A stretch of DNA of 64,000 nt, taken from contig JABAKD010000028.1 in assembly GCA_012845835.1 (NCBI GenBank), positions 8,187,632 through 8,251,631 on the forward strand, given 5' to 3'. Under the pieces are notes generated by a model. That model worked only from the letters and a program-made list of their open reading frames with translations, was not told the DNA's origin and made no database searches. The position numbers and the translations under genes are program-made. Shown here in pieces: positions 33,301 to 44,000 of the stretch (its first letter is position 1; every line of letters starts with the position of its first letter). This DNA comes from Undaria pinnatifida. Its lineage: Eukaryota > Sar > Phaeophyceae > Laminariales > Alariaceae.

Positions 33301-36300
33301 TCTCGCCGCCTCCACCACTGCCCCCCGCCCCTCCCCCACTCGCGGCTAACGCTCCCACCCCCGCCCCCAACTCCCAATCCCTACATTGGGAGGGACGGGC
33401 CGACCGCGCACCCCGCACTGAAGCAACGCACCTTCCACGTATCGCTTGTCGCTTGAACACTGCGCGCACACGCTCTCCCCGCAGACTTGGCAGCGCTGTC
33501 GTCTGACCATCAACGTGAAAGGTGCCGCACAAACACCACAAAAAGGTTGGTCTGGCCGACGAAAATTGAGGGGCGGTCGAAACAGGACGGAACGGGGAGA
33601 ACCGGGATGAGGGTGAGACGGGATGGAACGGGGTTTGATGGGATGAAATGGTATGACATGGGATAGGAAGGGACGTGATGGGACGAAATGGGATGGGACG
33701 GGATGCGATGAGACGGAATGGGATGGGACGGAATGGAATTGAATGGGACGGGATTGGGGTGGGACGTGATGGGACGAGATGGGATGGAATGACATAATAT
33801 GGGATGGGAAGAGACGGGAAAGGATGGGGCAGGACCAAATAGGACGGGATGGGACGGGATGGGAGGGACGGAACGCGATGGGATGAGACGGAACGGATTT
33901 ATTGAAACGGAATTGGATGAGGCGCAAGGGGAGGGGGACGGGAGGGATGGGGTGGGACAGGACGGAAGGTGGGGCTGGGTAGGCTGGGGGAACGTGCGGT
34001 TAGTGAGGGCGTGAAGGTGGTTGACTGCTTTGCGAGTTGCCAATTAACGGTTATGTTATTCTCTAAGAAATCCCGGAGCTTTGCGGGAGGCAGTGTGGGA
34101 AACGTTGTACAATGATTCAAACAAACATTACAAAACGCTGCTACCCCGCAAAAAACCTGTGGATCGGTCAAATCTCACCGACCAAGTCCTGCCTCTCCCG
34201 CGACCTGAACTCGCACGGCGAAGGCGTAAGCTGCTGCGGCTGCTTCTTCATGCGAAGGGATAGCGAAGTCCCTGACGACAGCAGTTTCAGGTCGAGGACC
34301 TTCTTTTTGGAAGAGCTTGCGCGTGTCTCCACCGCCGCCGCCGCCCCCACCGCCGTGCCCGTCGATGCCGTTGCTGCGGCTGCTGAGGGGGGGGTATTGG
34401 TGCCCGGCGCGCTGTTTTCGCCGAGAGAGGCGGAAGAGGAGGGTATCGAACCGCCTCCGTCGGTACCGTCGTTGCTGGTGTTGTTGTTGCCACTTTTGGT
34501 ACTGCTTTTGTTGCCTTTGTTGTCGCTTTTGCTGCTGTTGCTGCCTTTGCTGCTGCTGTTGTCGTCGTGGCTGGTGCTTCCGTTGCTGCCGATTTTGTTT
34601 CCACTTTTGTTGTTGTTGCTGTTGCTGCTGCTGTTGCTGCTGTTGCTGCTTTTGTTCCGAGACGGCTTCTCCGCCGAAGAGAGGGTAGCCGTGGCTGCGG
34701 CGAGGAAGCTCAGACCAACCGACGACGAGGAGGACGACGTCGACGACGAAGAGGTCGCGGTGGTTATGGCGGCGGCGACGGGCTCTTGCTTGGTCTTGCT
34801 CAGGGAGTCTTGAACCTGACGGACGCGAGTGTGTTCCCAGGACGAAGTGTAGATCCCGTTAGTTTACGTTTGATTATATACAAATTGTAACGTTATATAT
34901 TATTTAGATATATATTTATTATCTGTTTACACCGTTGACTGAATCATGTGCATTCTTCGCTGTTACGGCACAGTTGGACTTGCCCACTATTTTCGAGCCA
35001 TTTTGCGGTACGCCTGAAAAAAAAAAAAAGAAGAAATACCCATGGACTGGCGGGCCTGCTGCTGGCTATTAGCATACTACCGGTATCAGAGAATTGCACA
35101 AGGGCGGCCATCTCCTGTGCGCAAGATCTCCTCGTCGAGAGGGGACGATCGAGAGGTTGCACCGCAATGCCGCGTGCTTACGGCAGACATCGTGTCCGCG
35201 TGGGCACGGGAGATGCTGTGCCCTTGCAGCACTACGATCGTACAGCACACTACGTGAAAAGGAGCACCTGTGCCCAAAGCGAACAAGCCACGCGCCAAGC
35301 GAACAAGCCACGTTTTCTTCTCCCTCACCCCTTCAACCCTGCTCCCCCTCGTCCGTGCGATGATGGTCGGTACCTGATACCCCGGTCAAAGGCGATTAAC
35401 GGCCTAGTGTTGACCCGTCCAGGCCTCTGTAGATTTAGTGTATTAGGTTTCGTGAAGGGCTGCCTTGACAGACCCTGATGGCTTAGTATACCAGGTCTAG
35501 AGTGCTGGATTCCATGACGGCCCTTGACGGCAGTCCGTCAAGGATTCTAGTTATGACCCGTAATGGCTTCTTTAGACTTAATACACTAGCTGTAGAGTAG
35601 GGGTCCTCGACGGCCGGCAACAGTGCCGTCAACTGAAATATGTTTGAGCCTGGTATGTATTACCCCGGATCAGGTATAAGTTACAACGTTTACTTCCACC
35701 GGGAGGGGAAAAAAAAAACGCGTTTTTTTTCCTTCTTTTTCTGATCTTACGTTTTGCGCAAAAACCGACCCACATACCTGGTATTGTTTAAACTACTAAT
35801 AGCAACTTGTTGCGGACGGTACGGTTGTATACCAGAGTGTACCGTCATCTGCCGAACCCAACATAGAACACGTCACTCGTACCCGCCCATGGCCTTCAAT
35901 ATGCAGCAGTAAAAGACATCTCGTCTGCGAGATCGATCATTTCGAAGAAAAATAATCTATGCAGCCAAGCCGCGAGCCGCGAGCCGCGAGCCGCGTGTGC
36001 CAGCTCATACTTCGACCGCGCGTGCGATGATATACACCATTCATGTGCTACCCCTGTTAGGGCACATGTTTACGCCCTCGCACATATTTTCCGGTGGCTG
36101 ACTGCCCTGCATCTGGTCTGTATCGGCGCCCGCGCCTCTTAGTCGAGATTTTCAGTGGTGCGGAGGCATTGCACACGCGATTGAACGAGAAACCAAGTCG
36201 TATTTTAGGCCGCCGGCGCTGGTTGCGCGACACGGAGGTGCGTTACGCGTTGCAGGGAGACGCGGAGGTCCCCCGGAAGGCAGCTGGAGATGCACAGCGA

Positions 36301-39300
36301 AAACCAGGTCTCCACGTTTTTTCGCCTGCGGCTCACAAGGCTCAGCAACATTTTTTTCTTTGGTTTAAGCATGCGGCGAGAACCGTTGCGAAGCAGTTCA
36401 AAGCAGGTTCAAAGTATACACGTGTTGCGGTAAGCGGGAAAACGCGAACGCTTTGTTTCGGCGCGTGTCGCGCATATATATGCGTGATTTCGCGGGAAAA
36501 TGCTGCCCTGGAGAGCAACAGCGCAACAGAGGATATACTCGTGTTAACCCATTTCCAGCTCCTAATTTTTTCCTAGTCTAACTCCAAATTCTTTGTCCCG
36601 AAGTCGGGAGTGCGGTGCTGAAAGGGTCAAGATAGAGGTGGTACGAAGCACTTTTTAGCATTCAAAACATTTCGGATTTACTAGGCGGGCTCCTTAGCTG
36701 ACAAAACTACTATTTATACGTACCGTCTGTGTGTCATTCATGAAGTGGTTACAAACACAACTGCTTGCTGAATACCTTACCGCTGCTGTAGACCATGGGA
36801 TTCTTCATCTGGTTGCCCCTTGCTTTTGTCTCAGGGCGAGGTTTGAGTGGGCATGTATATCTAAAAAATGAACACGAAAGTTGGATGTACATTTGAATGT
36901 AATGTAGGGCTCGTGAAGCGGGGAGTCCCAGAAAAAAGGGGGTGCTATTACGGAGGACGATAGTAAATAGGACCAAATATTGTTAGTAAAAATAGATGAA
37001 TATATAGGTTTTTGTCTCCACCGTAGGTCCTATTTACTAGGGTCCCCCGTAATACATGTGATACTCCTATTATATCGTGCCGTGCATCAACACCTAAAAT
37101 GCGCCCTGGAATTTTCTTCCAGGAAAAAAAAAAAAATCCAACCACAGCAGTTGGTGCCCCGACTTAAGAGCAACCCGTGACAACCCCAAACAGGCGCTTT
37201 CAACTACAGTGCACGTTGCTCTTATCTGCTTATCTGTAGTGGAAAATACACAGCTTTTAGGGTAGGCGGGACGTGCCGATTGGACCGCTCTTAGCGCCCC
37301 AAAACCCCTCCCTATACTAATTCCAAGTAATTTCTCACCAAAAACGAGTTTCCAGTTGTGAAGGCGTCAAGTCCCGCATGCTCTTATCCTGGGCGCCATT
37401 CAATCGGGGCACCCACTGCGTCACTTTTACTCGCCATCTCAACTCGTAAAAGAGGTTTCACCCCCAGCCACCGTATGGGCAAGCCGTGGAAACGCAGATG
37501 TCCCCCCTTTTCGCCCCGCGGCACTTGCCTTCACTTTTATCGCGCGTATCATATCATGCGTAGGGTTCAGCATTCCCACTCGTCAGCTTTTTAGCTCGTC
37601 TATTTCCACTACGAATTATCCTCTTGAGCGTTCGACGGGAACCGTTGTTGAAAAAACGTGACTACTTATCAGCAGCATCGGTCACACACGCAAATTCGAT
37701 GCGAGTCGACGAGGGAAGAAATAGCTGGAGTCCTCTCGCGATAAAAACGAACGCGCGTACGCCGTAGTGGGGAGGGGAGAGAAAAGCCTGCGTAGTGACC
37801 CCATCACGTCTACAATAGGGAGGGAGAAGGAGAAAGAAAAAGTGCGAACACAATAGAAGAGATGAGCAAAAAAAAAAAACGGTTACACGGAGCAGCCCGG
37901 ACTTCTGGGGTAGGACGAGTGCGTGAACTGCAAACGTAAGGAGCTATACGGTGCGGCACTCGCGCAGCATAATAATCAGCTGATAATAATACAGCAGTAG
38001 TGGGTACCCCGATTTAAGAGCGCCCACGAAAGGGGCATTTTCAGGGTCAAATCGGCATGTCCCGCCTATGCTAAAAGCTATATGTTTCCGACTGCAGAGA
38101 AAAGCAGTATGTAGTTAAAAGCGCTTGTTTCGGCTTGTCCCGGGGCGCTCTTAACGCCTTTAGAACTCGAAACCCTTTTGGGGGACAAAATTACTTCAAT
38201 TTAGTATAGGGAGGGGTTTGGGGGCTCTAAAGGGGTTAAATCGGGGTACCCACTGTAGTGATGATACTTACAACGCTGCACGCTCTTCCTTCCTATCATA
38301 CTGCTGTAGACGCTTGATAAGACAGATGATTGGCACTCGACGGCCTTTTCGATGGTTCTCGTCGATTTGCGTGTCCCAAAGAGGTTACGAAAAATAGCGG
38401 ATTTAGGGAAAACAAAACAAAACTCTTACTTAAGTACTAGTCTATATGTATAGTGCTGCAGACCGACATCAGTGCATTTTCGCGACGAGCCGATTTGACA
38501 GCTCTTGTGTTATCTCCGGAATGATCTAAACCAGGGCACCCACCAGTGTATCTACTTGTTGCTTTAGCTAATATTATATGCACAGCTACTGCTGTATACG
38601 GCGAATAGGGGCAAGCGCCGGTACTGCAGCAGCTCCTAGCACGAGCAGCATCCTACAGAGGTATACTACAGCGACACCTGTGCAGGTGCACCTGGTATGT
38701 ATCACGCGGACTATAATATCATTTTCTATGTTGAAAAATAAAAAATACCTGGTACAAAATACGCTGATGTACAGCAGCTGTGAGATCGCGGATTTCGTCG
38801 AAACTCATCTTTGCCAGCTGCTGTACATGATACCCCGATCGCGCGCGTACCACTTTTAATATCATAGCGGCGCCATGACCGCTTGTTGTTGTTGTTCTCA
38901 CATTAACTCGCATAATCAAGTCCGTGGTCAGAGGACAGGCTCCAGTCACTCTGGAGCTGAGGAATACCCCAGGGAAAACACACAACACACAACCCAAGGT
39001 GGTACACGCATGTATCACAGCTGACGCAATTCATGCCTCCACCAGAAACATATAAAAGTGAAATCGGGAGTCAGTCTACGATGTGCCAGGTCCATGCCGG
39101 TGCATACGTCTCATTACTCACGCCTACTTACGTACGAGTATTAATGGCAGTAGTGAGCACGAGCCGCGGCGCACCCGCGATCCGAGGCCATGAATGCTGC
39201 AGTTGTTTTCTGGCGGCTGGCGGTGGCGCTTGCAAAAGAAAACCGACAAACCTATGAAATGACGCTACGACTCTGCTGTACGAGCAGTAGTATAGTCTCT

Positions 39301-40617
39301 AGTGGCAAGAAATGTGGACAATCCGCGACCCGGGGCTACGGTACAGCAGTAGTAGTACCGCTGCCGTGTCGCTGCTGCTGTGTTGTTAGTGCTGTCACAT
39401 TAACCTCCGCGGAGCTTCAGAGGGAAACGCTGACGATTTCGGCATCGGCCACTGCTGGTTGGCGACGATAAAATTGGTGTCAGAACGACATCAATGCAAA
39501 GACCCTCTCGTGCGGGACGGGCGCAGTATGATCCCACCAGGTAGCCGTACTGCTGCACGCTCAAGCTAATTAGACGACGCTTGCAAATATCGCAATTGTC
39601 ACTGTTTTGGTTGCTTTACACGGCTCCCAGCAGGGTTGACTCGCTGCTGCCGTGTACAAACGCAACGGTTGGCGGTGGCCGTGTGGCCGGTGTCGCTTGA
39701 AACTCGCAAGATGGATTTGACACCTATATTGTGGGCCATGACGCGACGCTATGACAGCAGTCAGAGGCTGCTTTCGTAGCGTCTTACCATAGCCCAGAGC
39801 CAACAATCTTACACAACCGACGATCAAGACAAGACGAAAAACCAAAGGTCCCGAAGTCGCCGTCACAACAATCGAACCCTTATTGGGTGGCGCCTGCTGA
39901 AACTCGAAACTCCAGCAGCATGCGTATGACAGAGATACCAGAGAGAGTTTACCAATTATGAAGCAAATCGAGCAACAATCCAAACTTCCGCAACCTTCCG
40001 CGAAAAAATATCATGCTCTACGTGCCAGGCTGTTGTGCTGATGTGGTACCGAGGGGCGCATCATATTACGGGGGTACTGCTGCGCCGCTTGCTGCATTAC
40101 ACGAACAGAGCTGCAGCTGCTGTAAATACGTAGATAACGTCGTACTGCTGTTGTACTTTGCCTTACCTGTGATGTTATATCATCACACTGCAATATGCGC
40201 TGGCTGCATCGCAACTACTTTTGGCTCTGCTTCTCTCTACTTCTGCTCCTTCTGCTTGTTGTGCTGCAGCACTGGATACAGATTTTGCTACCGTCACTAC
40301 AGCAGCAGCATCACACACATCGTTAGCATACACAAGCTCAGCAGAGGCTCAAGCCCAATGAAAAAAAGCAACAACAACTGCCGAGCAAGGCAGACCCCCA
40401 CCCCCACCTGTTCCACTAGATCGCGGACGCTGCCCAGGCTGCCAAGCAAGCTTCTCTTCCGGGGTTGAATTGGAGATTTCTCGGCACCAGTACCGCCCCC
40501 TCCGTCCACATTTTTGGCGAACTTTACCGACATCCCTCTCCGCGAAGACTCCAGTATATCCTCGGTAGAGGCAACCACCTCCTTCTGGACTACCTTGTCT
40601 TTCTTTCGACGCCTCAT
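21384..40617 (-). CDS. FYVE zinc-finger protein with Ser/Gly/Asn-rich linkers, 7 exons
   Basis: Exons in transcript order: 40617-40408, 34815-34179, 33551-33432, 32703-31922, 24454-24094, 23486-23224, 21752-21384. Phases match at every junction: 2742 nt, about 913 residues. The N-terminus is basic (MRRRKKDKVVQKE). Exon 2 is a Ser/Asn/Lys-rich linker. Exons 3 and 4 together form a zinc finger with the exact FYVE spacing C-x2-C-x12-C-x2-C-x4-C-x2-C-x16-C-x2-C, ending in RVCDIC. The spacing is correct only after the predicted splice, which supports the model. FYVE domains bind PI3P on endosomes, but here the basic patch reads VRRQRCQVCG rather than RRHHCRxCG and I see no upstream WxxD, so lipid binding is uncertain. 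Exons 4 and 5 are low-complexity Ser/Thr/Gly/Ala. Exons 6 and 7 contain hydrophobic/helical stretches (AAAFLTLLAVIRRYQ; LFIALTAFLAQAIADLA) that I do not recognise. The ATG is the first after an upstream in-frame TAA. The exon 4-5 link spans 7.5 kb and could hide another exon; exon 7 may not be the last. Confidence 0.78.
21795..22076 (+). mobile_element. GACGCG MITE (family D), full length
   Basis: 282 bp with 19-bp near-perfect terminal inverted repeats (GACGCGTGCTACGATGGAG / CTTCTATCGTAGCACGCGTC). Its left end starts only about 42 bp upstream (in transcript sense) of the acceptor of the last FYVE exon. No clear target duplication. Confidence 0.88.
22130..22470 (+). repeat. tRNA-derived SINE (family G), copy with tRNA-like head
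   Basis: The head 22130-22205 has A-box TGGTCTAGCGG, an anticodon-loop-like CTGCTAA (Ser GCT type) and B-box GGGGTCCAAACCCC, but no pairing acceptor stem. The body (GAGGGAAGAAAGCGCTGAAG, GCGTGTACCGTAGAGGGG) ends in an A-rich tail at 22453-22470. Three headless copies occur elsewhere in the window. Confidence 0.85.
22470..22745 (-). repeat. Family B retroposon, truncated
   Basis: A G-rich tract then GCTCATTTTATGCACGCCG, CTCGCATCCCTGCCGGGACG and CATATGGATGACAGCTTCGA. It abuts the A tail of the preceding SINE. Confidence 0.88.
22845..23165 (-). repeat. (CAG)n and (CAACAC)n repeats
   Basis: CAGCAG units then CAACACCAACACC units. In the sense of the FYVE transcript this reads GGTGTT/TGTTG, within its intron 6. 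Confidence 0.92.
23895..23975 (+). repeat. Family A retroposon
   Basis: CTCCGTCTCGAAAGGGATGC, GTGGTCAATGGTCATAG and AAGAGTACGCCATCCCCCC. Antisense within FYVE intron 5. Confidence 0.85.
24835..25165 (-). repeat. Degenerate (CAACAC)n array
   Basis: CCAACACCAATCC-type units with many substitutions. GGTGTT-like on the FYVE sense strand (intron 4). Confidence 0.88.
25168..25435 (-). repeat. Repeat F remnant followed by (AAC)n and (CAACAC)n
   Basis: ATTGACACACACGTGTAAAA and ATACGTGGACGTGGGGTGAG match repeat F reversed. 25268-25322 is AAC/CAACAG and 25370-25430 is CAACAC. Confidence 0.85.
25568..25650. repeat. (GCAT)n and (GGTG)n simple repeats
   Basis: GCATGCATGCATGCATGCG followed by GTGGGTGGGTAGGTGGG-type units. 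25650-25990 shows nothing else recognised. Confidence 0.9.
26005..26090 (+). repeat. Dispersed 85-bp element H
   Basis: CAGCTGTGAGTTCGATGACA, ACTCGTCTTTGCAAGCTGCG and CACCGATCGCCCG. Other copies: 26980-27055 (minus), 29352-29425, 38768-38850, 54250-54315, 63060-63120, and a weak one at 43185-43230. Confidence 0.78.
26306..26599. mobile_element. MITE family J, second copy
   Basis: GGACGGCCGTCCCTAACGAC at the left and GCGTTCGTTATTAATAGGAA, CGGCCCTG at the right are inverted. The interior shares the GTCAGGA and AACGTGA boxes with 16688-16957. 26600-26970 shows nothing recognised. Confidence 0.7.
26980..27055 (-). repeat. Dispersed element H (reverse)
   Basis: The reverse complement reads GATCGAAGATTTCGTCGAAA, CTCATGTTCGCAAGCTGTG and GATACTCCGATCGCGCG. 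Confidence 0.78.
27464..27640 (+). repeat. Dispersed repeat F
   Basis: Very close to 11345-11535, ending CTGTCCCTATCGGCGATCCCC. Lies 150 bp before the tRNA gene. Confidence 0.9.
27792..27864 (+). tRNA. tRNA-Thr (anticodon CGT)
   Basis: A 73-nt cloverleaf inside intron 4 of the FYVE gene, on the opposite strand. The acceptor stem GCCGGCA pairs with TGTCGGC (one G-U). The D arm TAGCTCAGTGGTAGTAGC serves as the A box. The anticodon stem GCACC/GGTGT closes the 7-nt loop TTCGTAA, giving CGT, which reads ACG (Thr). The T arm GAGAG-TTCAATC-CTCTC serves as the B box. A T run starting five bases after the end can act as Pol III terminator. No intron. The D stem has one mismatch and base 73 is T, so a decayed gene remains possible. 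Copies of one dispersed repeat lie on both sides (27464-27640 and 27910-28045). Confidence 0.85.
27910..28045 (+). repeat. Dispersed repeat F
   Basis: CATCCTCCGGCGGATGGGGA, CACTTCCACGTATTTTCATA and CAACGCCAGCTGGCGCACCC. Lies 45 bp after the tRNA gene. Confidence 0.88.
28188..29313. mobile_element. Tc1/mariner-like non-autonomous element carrying a TRIM
   Basis: CAGGTTGGTTCAAGCAAAAC and CCGAAATT at the left are inverted at the right (AATTTCGGGCTTTTAACGTG, AACCAGCCTG), and both ends are flanked by TA (28186-28187, 29314-29315). Without the inserted TRIM it is about 750 bp. No transposase ORF survives. Confidence 0.8.
28855..29226 (-). mobile_element. TRIM retroelement, copy 2
   Basis: 372 bp with LTRs 28855-28938 and 29143-29226 (84 bp each). 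Primer-binding-like TGGCGTCGTCGGCAG follows the minus-strand 5' LTR and CAGGGGGGGAG precedes the 3' LTR. Target duplication GATA (28851-28854, 29227-29230). Confidence 0.92.
29352..29500 (+). repeat. Element H plus a fragment of the 2.6-3.0 kb repeat
   Basis: CAGCCGTGAGTTTGACG and ATACTCATCTTTGCAAGCTG, followed by TTGTTGGTACTTGTAATATA, as in the RFC3 intron at 2640. Confidence 0.7.
29930..30170 (+). repeat. tRNA-derived SINE (family G), headless copy
   Basis: GAGAGCGCTATTAATAGCAG, TCGACGAGGGAAGAAAAAGT, ACCCCGGATCTGAGGTAC and GGGATGAAGAAAAAAAA. 30170-31800 contains no exon or repeat that I can support. Confidence 0.85.
33590..33985 (-). repeat. Degenerate pentanucleotide array (GGGAT/GGGAC)n
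   Basis: About 75 units such as GGGATGGGACGGGATG in FYVE intron 2, directly upstream of the FYVE-domain exon. The Ser/His/Pro-rich minus-strand ORFs across it are artefacts. Confidence 0.92.
35395..35640 (+). repeat. Diverged tandem repeat of about 100 bp
   Basis: Units with TTTAGTGTATTAGG, CTTGACGGCAGTCCGTCAAG and ACCCGTAATGGCTTC. (GCCGCGA)4 follows at 35968-35996. The remaining FYVE intron 1 (34816-37145 and 38850-40407) shows no supported gene. Confidence 0.65.
37146..37432. mobile_element. CAGTGGG MITE (family E), diverged copy
   Basis: GTTGGTGCCCCGACTTAAGA at the left and AATCGGGGCACCCACTG at the right. The interior GGCGGGACGTGCCGATTGG matches 19560-19580. Confidence 0.75.
37670..37882 (+). 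repeat. tRNA-derived SINE (family G), headless copy
   Basis: ATTCGATGCGAGTCGACGAG, CTCTCGCGATAAAAACGAAC, AGGGAGGGAGAAGGAGAAAG and GATGAGC followed by a 12-A tail. Confidence 0.88.
37999..38255. mobile_element. CAGTGGG MITE (family E), near full length
   Basis: GTGGGTACCCCGATTTAAGA at the left, TTAAATCGGGGTACCCACTG then TA at the right. Carries the GGGGGACAAAATTACTTCAA segment found alone at 10103, 11838, 48588 and 51086. Confidence 0.85.
38768..38850 (+). repeat. Dispersed element H
   Basis: CAGCTGTGAGATCGCGGATT, TCGTCGAAACTCATCTTTGC and TACCCCGATCGCGCG, with TACCTGGTAC about 30 bp upstream. Confidence 0.85.
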
Positions 40618-41043
40618 GAAGCTTGTACGATGTAGAAATGGAAAAACTGTACGGGTTCCGTGTGTGCCGTACTTCTGGGTACCGTGTTACTGGTTATTGG
40701 TACTGGGTACTGGGGCGGTACCGAGTACTTTCAGGTTTCAACGAGATTTGGTTGGCGTTCGATTTTGGGGGCATTTCGAGGCAGATGACTTCGGGGCGGA
40801 GGGTTCGGAGCACAGAGCAAGGTTCGCTTCGTGCCACAGCCCGGAGCATCGCAGACGCCGTGCGTGGAAAGGGGTAGGGTTCAACTAAAGGAAAGTGTGC
40901 ACATTGTCTTGTCAGCGTCGTCCACAGTTTAGCATAGCTGGAAAGGATTAGGACCGGAAGTCTCCTTGCGATCACGATTGTCTTGTGATCACATCTTGGC
41001 GACAGAGCTTCTCTCTACCGAGGAAGGAATCGCTCGGGACAGC
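40618..41043. promoter_or_regulatory. Head-to-head promoter interval between the FYVE gene and COPB1
   Basis: Only 426 bp separate the two predicted start codons, which point away from each other, so both promoters and 5' UTRs must lie here unless undetected non-coding first exons exist. The left part is rich in GGTACC/TACTGG-type short repeats (40660-40730). I see no clear TATA box on either strand. Confidence 0.55.
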
Positions 41044-44000
41044 ATGGCCGCCATCGAGCAGCACTGCACGGTGCTATTCAACAACGACCGCATCCAGACC
41101 ATCCAGCAGGTGCAGACCTAGACCCCGCTTTTGCTTTTTGGTGCCTCATTTGGTTGGCGAACATAACACGCTGCATTTTGTTTTGACTGCTTGCGCTTCT
41201 CAGAATTCTGGTTTCTGCTCGCATCCTGCAGGTCGCCAAGAAAACGTGCTGTGCGATGTCGCTGAAAAAACACTCAAGTGAGGCTGATTGTCCCCGCTGC
41301 ATTTCGTACGTACTGGTACCTGGTAACCTGCTCGGACTGAGAGCAGAGGCAATCTCGGGTTTTTCGTGCGTGTCTACACTGCGCATCCCGTTTTGCGCCA
41401 GCCAAGCCCGTCACGGTAGAGCTTCGCGCGGTGATTCCTGGTGCCTCGCACGCCGTGGCACGTCGCAGCCTTGCCGCTTCTTGTACAGTACGTCTCTTGC
41501 AACCCCAGTTGTACTGCTGTGCTAGCTGCTGCTGTGTCTTACCTGGGACATGGGTTTTGGGTTTCATGTACACAGAGTACTCGTAGCAGCACCCGGTATA
41601 CCCATGCTAGCAGCATTGATAGCAGCAGCAGGCGCAAGAAAGACGAACGGTTGTTCCTCCAAAACGTGCGGATAGCAAGAAAGGAGGAAAAAATCCACAA
41701 GGTTTAACTACTGCCAGCGACATCCAATTCTAGTTCCAAGTAATTTGGCTCAGAAACGTGTGTCCGGGCAGCGCGGTAGTTTCGTAACACCAGTAAAGAC
41801 CCATATCATCAGCCCCGTATTCGCTTTCTCGTCTTTCCTTGTCCGACCCGATTATCTGTGTTATCATAGTGCATTTTTTTTCTCTCCAACGTGTTCGTTG
41901 CGGTTGGCATTGCGTGGCCTAACCACCTTGTCGTATTTGCAATGTGTCCATGCCTCGTAGTTTGTGACCACAGAGCTCGTCCCTCTATTTGGACCCATGG
42001 AGGCATCGGCACAGACACTGGTTGTGCTGAGTGTAGCTGGGTATAAATATCAGTTTTGTGTGAACAACACACACAGCAGTTCATCATTTTTGCCGCAGCA
42101 GAATTTACAGTACCCCCCCCCCCAGGCCCCAATCTCCCCTCCTAACCCCCAACGCTCTCCCCTCTCTTCCCCCCACAACTCCTCGACTCCCCAACTCCCG
42201 GACTCCCCAACTCCCTAACCCCCCCCCCCCCAACCCCCCCCCGCCCAACCTTCAACCCTCCCTTCCCTTCGAGCCCGGTCGTCGTCGCGATTGTTGTTGT
42301 TGTTGGTTGTTGGTTGACTCGTTACGTGCATTCCGCTTCCGCCTTGCGCAATTTGTTAACGCGACCCCGCTCCCGAGTTCGCTTCCGTGGCTCGAAAACC
42401 CGGCCGTAACTGTGGTGGAGTCGGGTCTAGAAGACTGAATTCGGACTTACCGTTTGTTGTGCAACATTTTTAGGCCACGTTACCCTCGTGCTCACCTCCA
42501 TGACTCGAAGACCCTGTCGTAACTGTGGTGGAATCGGGTCTATAAGGCTGAAATCGAACGCACAGTCTGTTGTTCATCGCTTTCAGGCTACGTTATCCTC
42601 ACATGATTCACGTGTAAAACCGTACTGTCTTTTGCAGGATGACATAATCAAATTCCTGGAAGAGCCGACGATTTCGGCGAAAATCAACGGCATCAAGCAG
42701 GCCATCTTGCTTCTTCTCTCGGGGGAGACCATGCCTAGGTAAGCTAAACAAAGGAAGCAACGGGCGATAGAATCAAGGACCATACAGGCAAATACGCACC
42801 AAGGCGCGTATGCCAACAAACAACAAAACGAGCGAGCAAGCTATTATCATGCCTATAAAATAATAACACACGCAAGGAAGGACACAATCGAGTACACAAT
42901 CAAAACACGCAAAATGAACGCGCGAGCTAAATACGTATTACTCTGATACCAATGTGGTGCACGGGCAAGAAAACGAAAACACAGGCAGGCTTGGACACGA
43001 GAAACCAAGCAAGCACACCAAGTAGTCAAGACCCTTTTTTGGCTTTCTTTCCTGCGTTCGTCACATGTACGTGTACTTCGAGGAGTATCTCTATGTAGCG
43101 GCTGGCGCTTACCGGTGCGGAGCAACTGGTGTTGGTTGGGCCCGTTACTGAACGCTCGTCTGACGCACCACCAAAAATGATTTTTTGATATAACTCAGCT
43201 TTGAAAGCTGCGTGTGATACTTCGATCTATATATTACTTATAATGTCTGATCTATGGTCTATGATCTGTTGTCTGTGATCTATGACCAATGATCTGTGAT
43301 CTCATGGTCTCTCATCTCTGATTTTGGCTCTCTGCTCTTGTTTCTGATGTCTGGTCTATCAGCTATGTTGTCTGATCTATGGTCTTATATCTCTCATCTA
43401 TGATCCATGACCTATGAACTGTGGTCTCATGATCTGTGATCTCTGATGTTGGTTTGCGAACGCGAAGGTTGCTGATGTCCGTGATCAAGGGGTGCCTGAA
43501 GGAAGACAGCAAGGAGCTGAAGAAGCTGGTCATGATGTACTGGGAGGTCGTGAAGAAATACGACGCCGAGGGAAAGCTGCTGCCGGAGATGATCCTGGTG
43601 CGTGCATGCCTCCATAGATGTGTGTGCGCGGGCGTATATCGGCATTCTATCAAGCTTCGCGCGAGCTTCGAACCGAACATAGTCTTTTGGGAGGACAACG
43701 TACTTGGAATTTGAGTTGTATTTTGATTTGCGCGCGTCCTGATCCATTTCACCGCCCCCCACATCAGCACCCCGCCCATTCGGACCCCCCCCCCATCCCC
43801 CAGTATGCTCAACTGTGCGGAATTCCGCCTCACAAGTGGTTCTTAGTAAGATGCAGCTCGACCTTCATGCGACTCGCTGGACGCCTCACGGCGCTTCGCG
43901 CTTGGTTCACGCGATCTTAGCATGGGCGGTGAAAACCCGACATGCTCCATCCCAGCGTTGTGGAGATGCGAGGGTCTATGGTCTTGAAAGTATGGCTATG

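Noticed and set aside
33251-34043. Pro/Ser/His-rich minus-strand ORFs of 170-195 residues
   Set aside because: They are readings of the (GGGAT)n array; only 33432-33551 (the FYVE finger exon) is real coding sequence.
34112-34813. 233-residue plus-strand ORF with Leu-rich stretches
   Set aside because: It is the antisense shadow of the Ser/Asn-rich FYVE exon 2, whose minus-strand frame joins in phase to exons on both sides.
36094-36576. 160-residue plus-strand ORF inside FYVE intron 1
   Set aside because: It starts on GTG, shows no domain or repeat signature that I recognise, and has no supporting splice sites or neighbours; chance or old transposon sequence is likelier.
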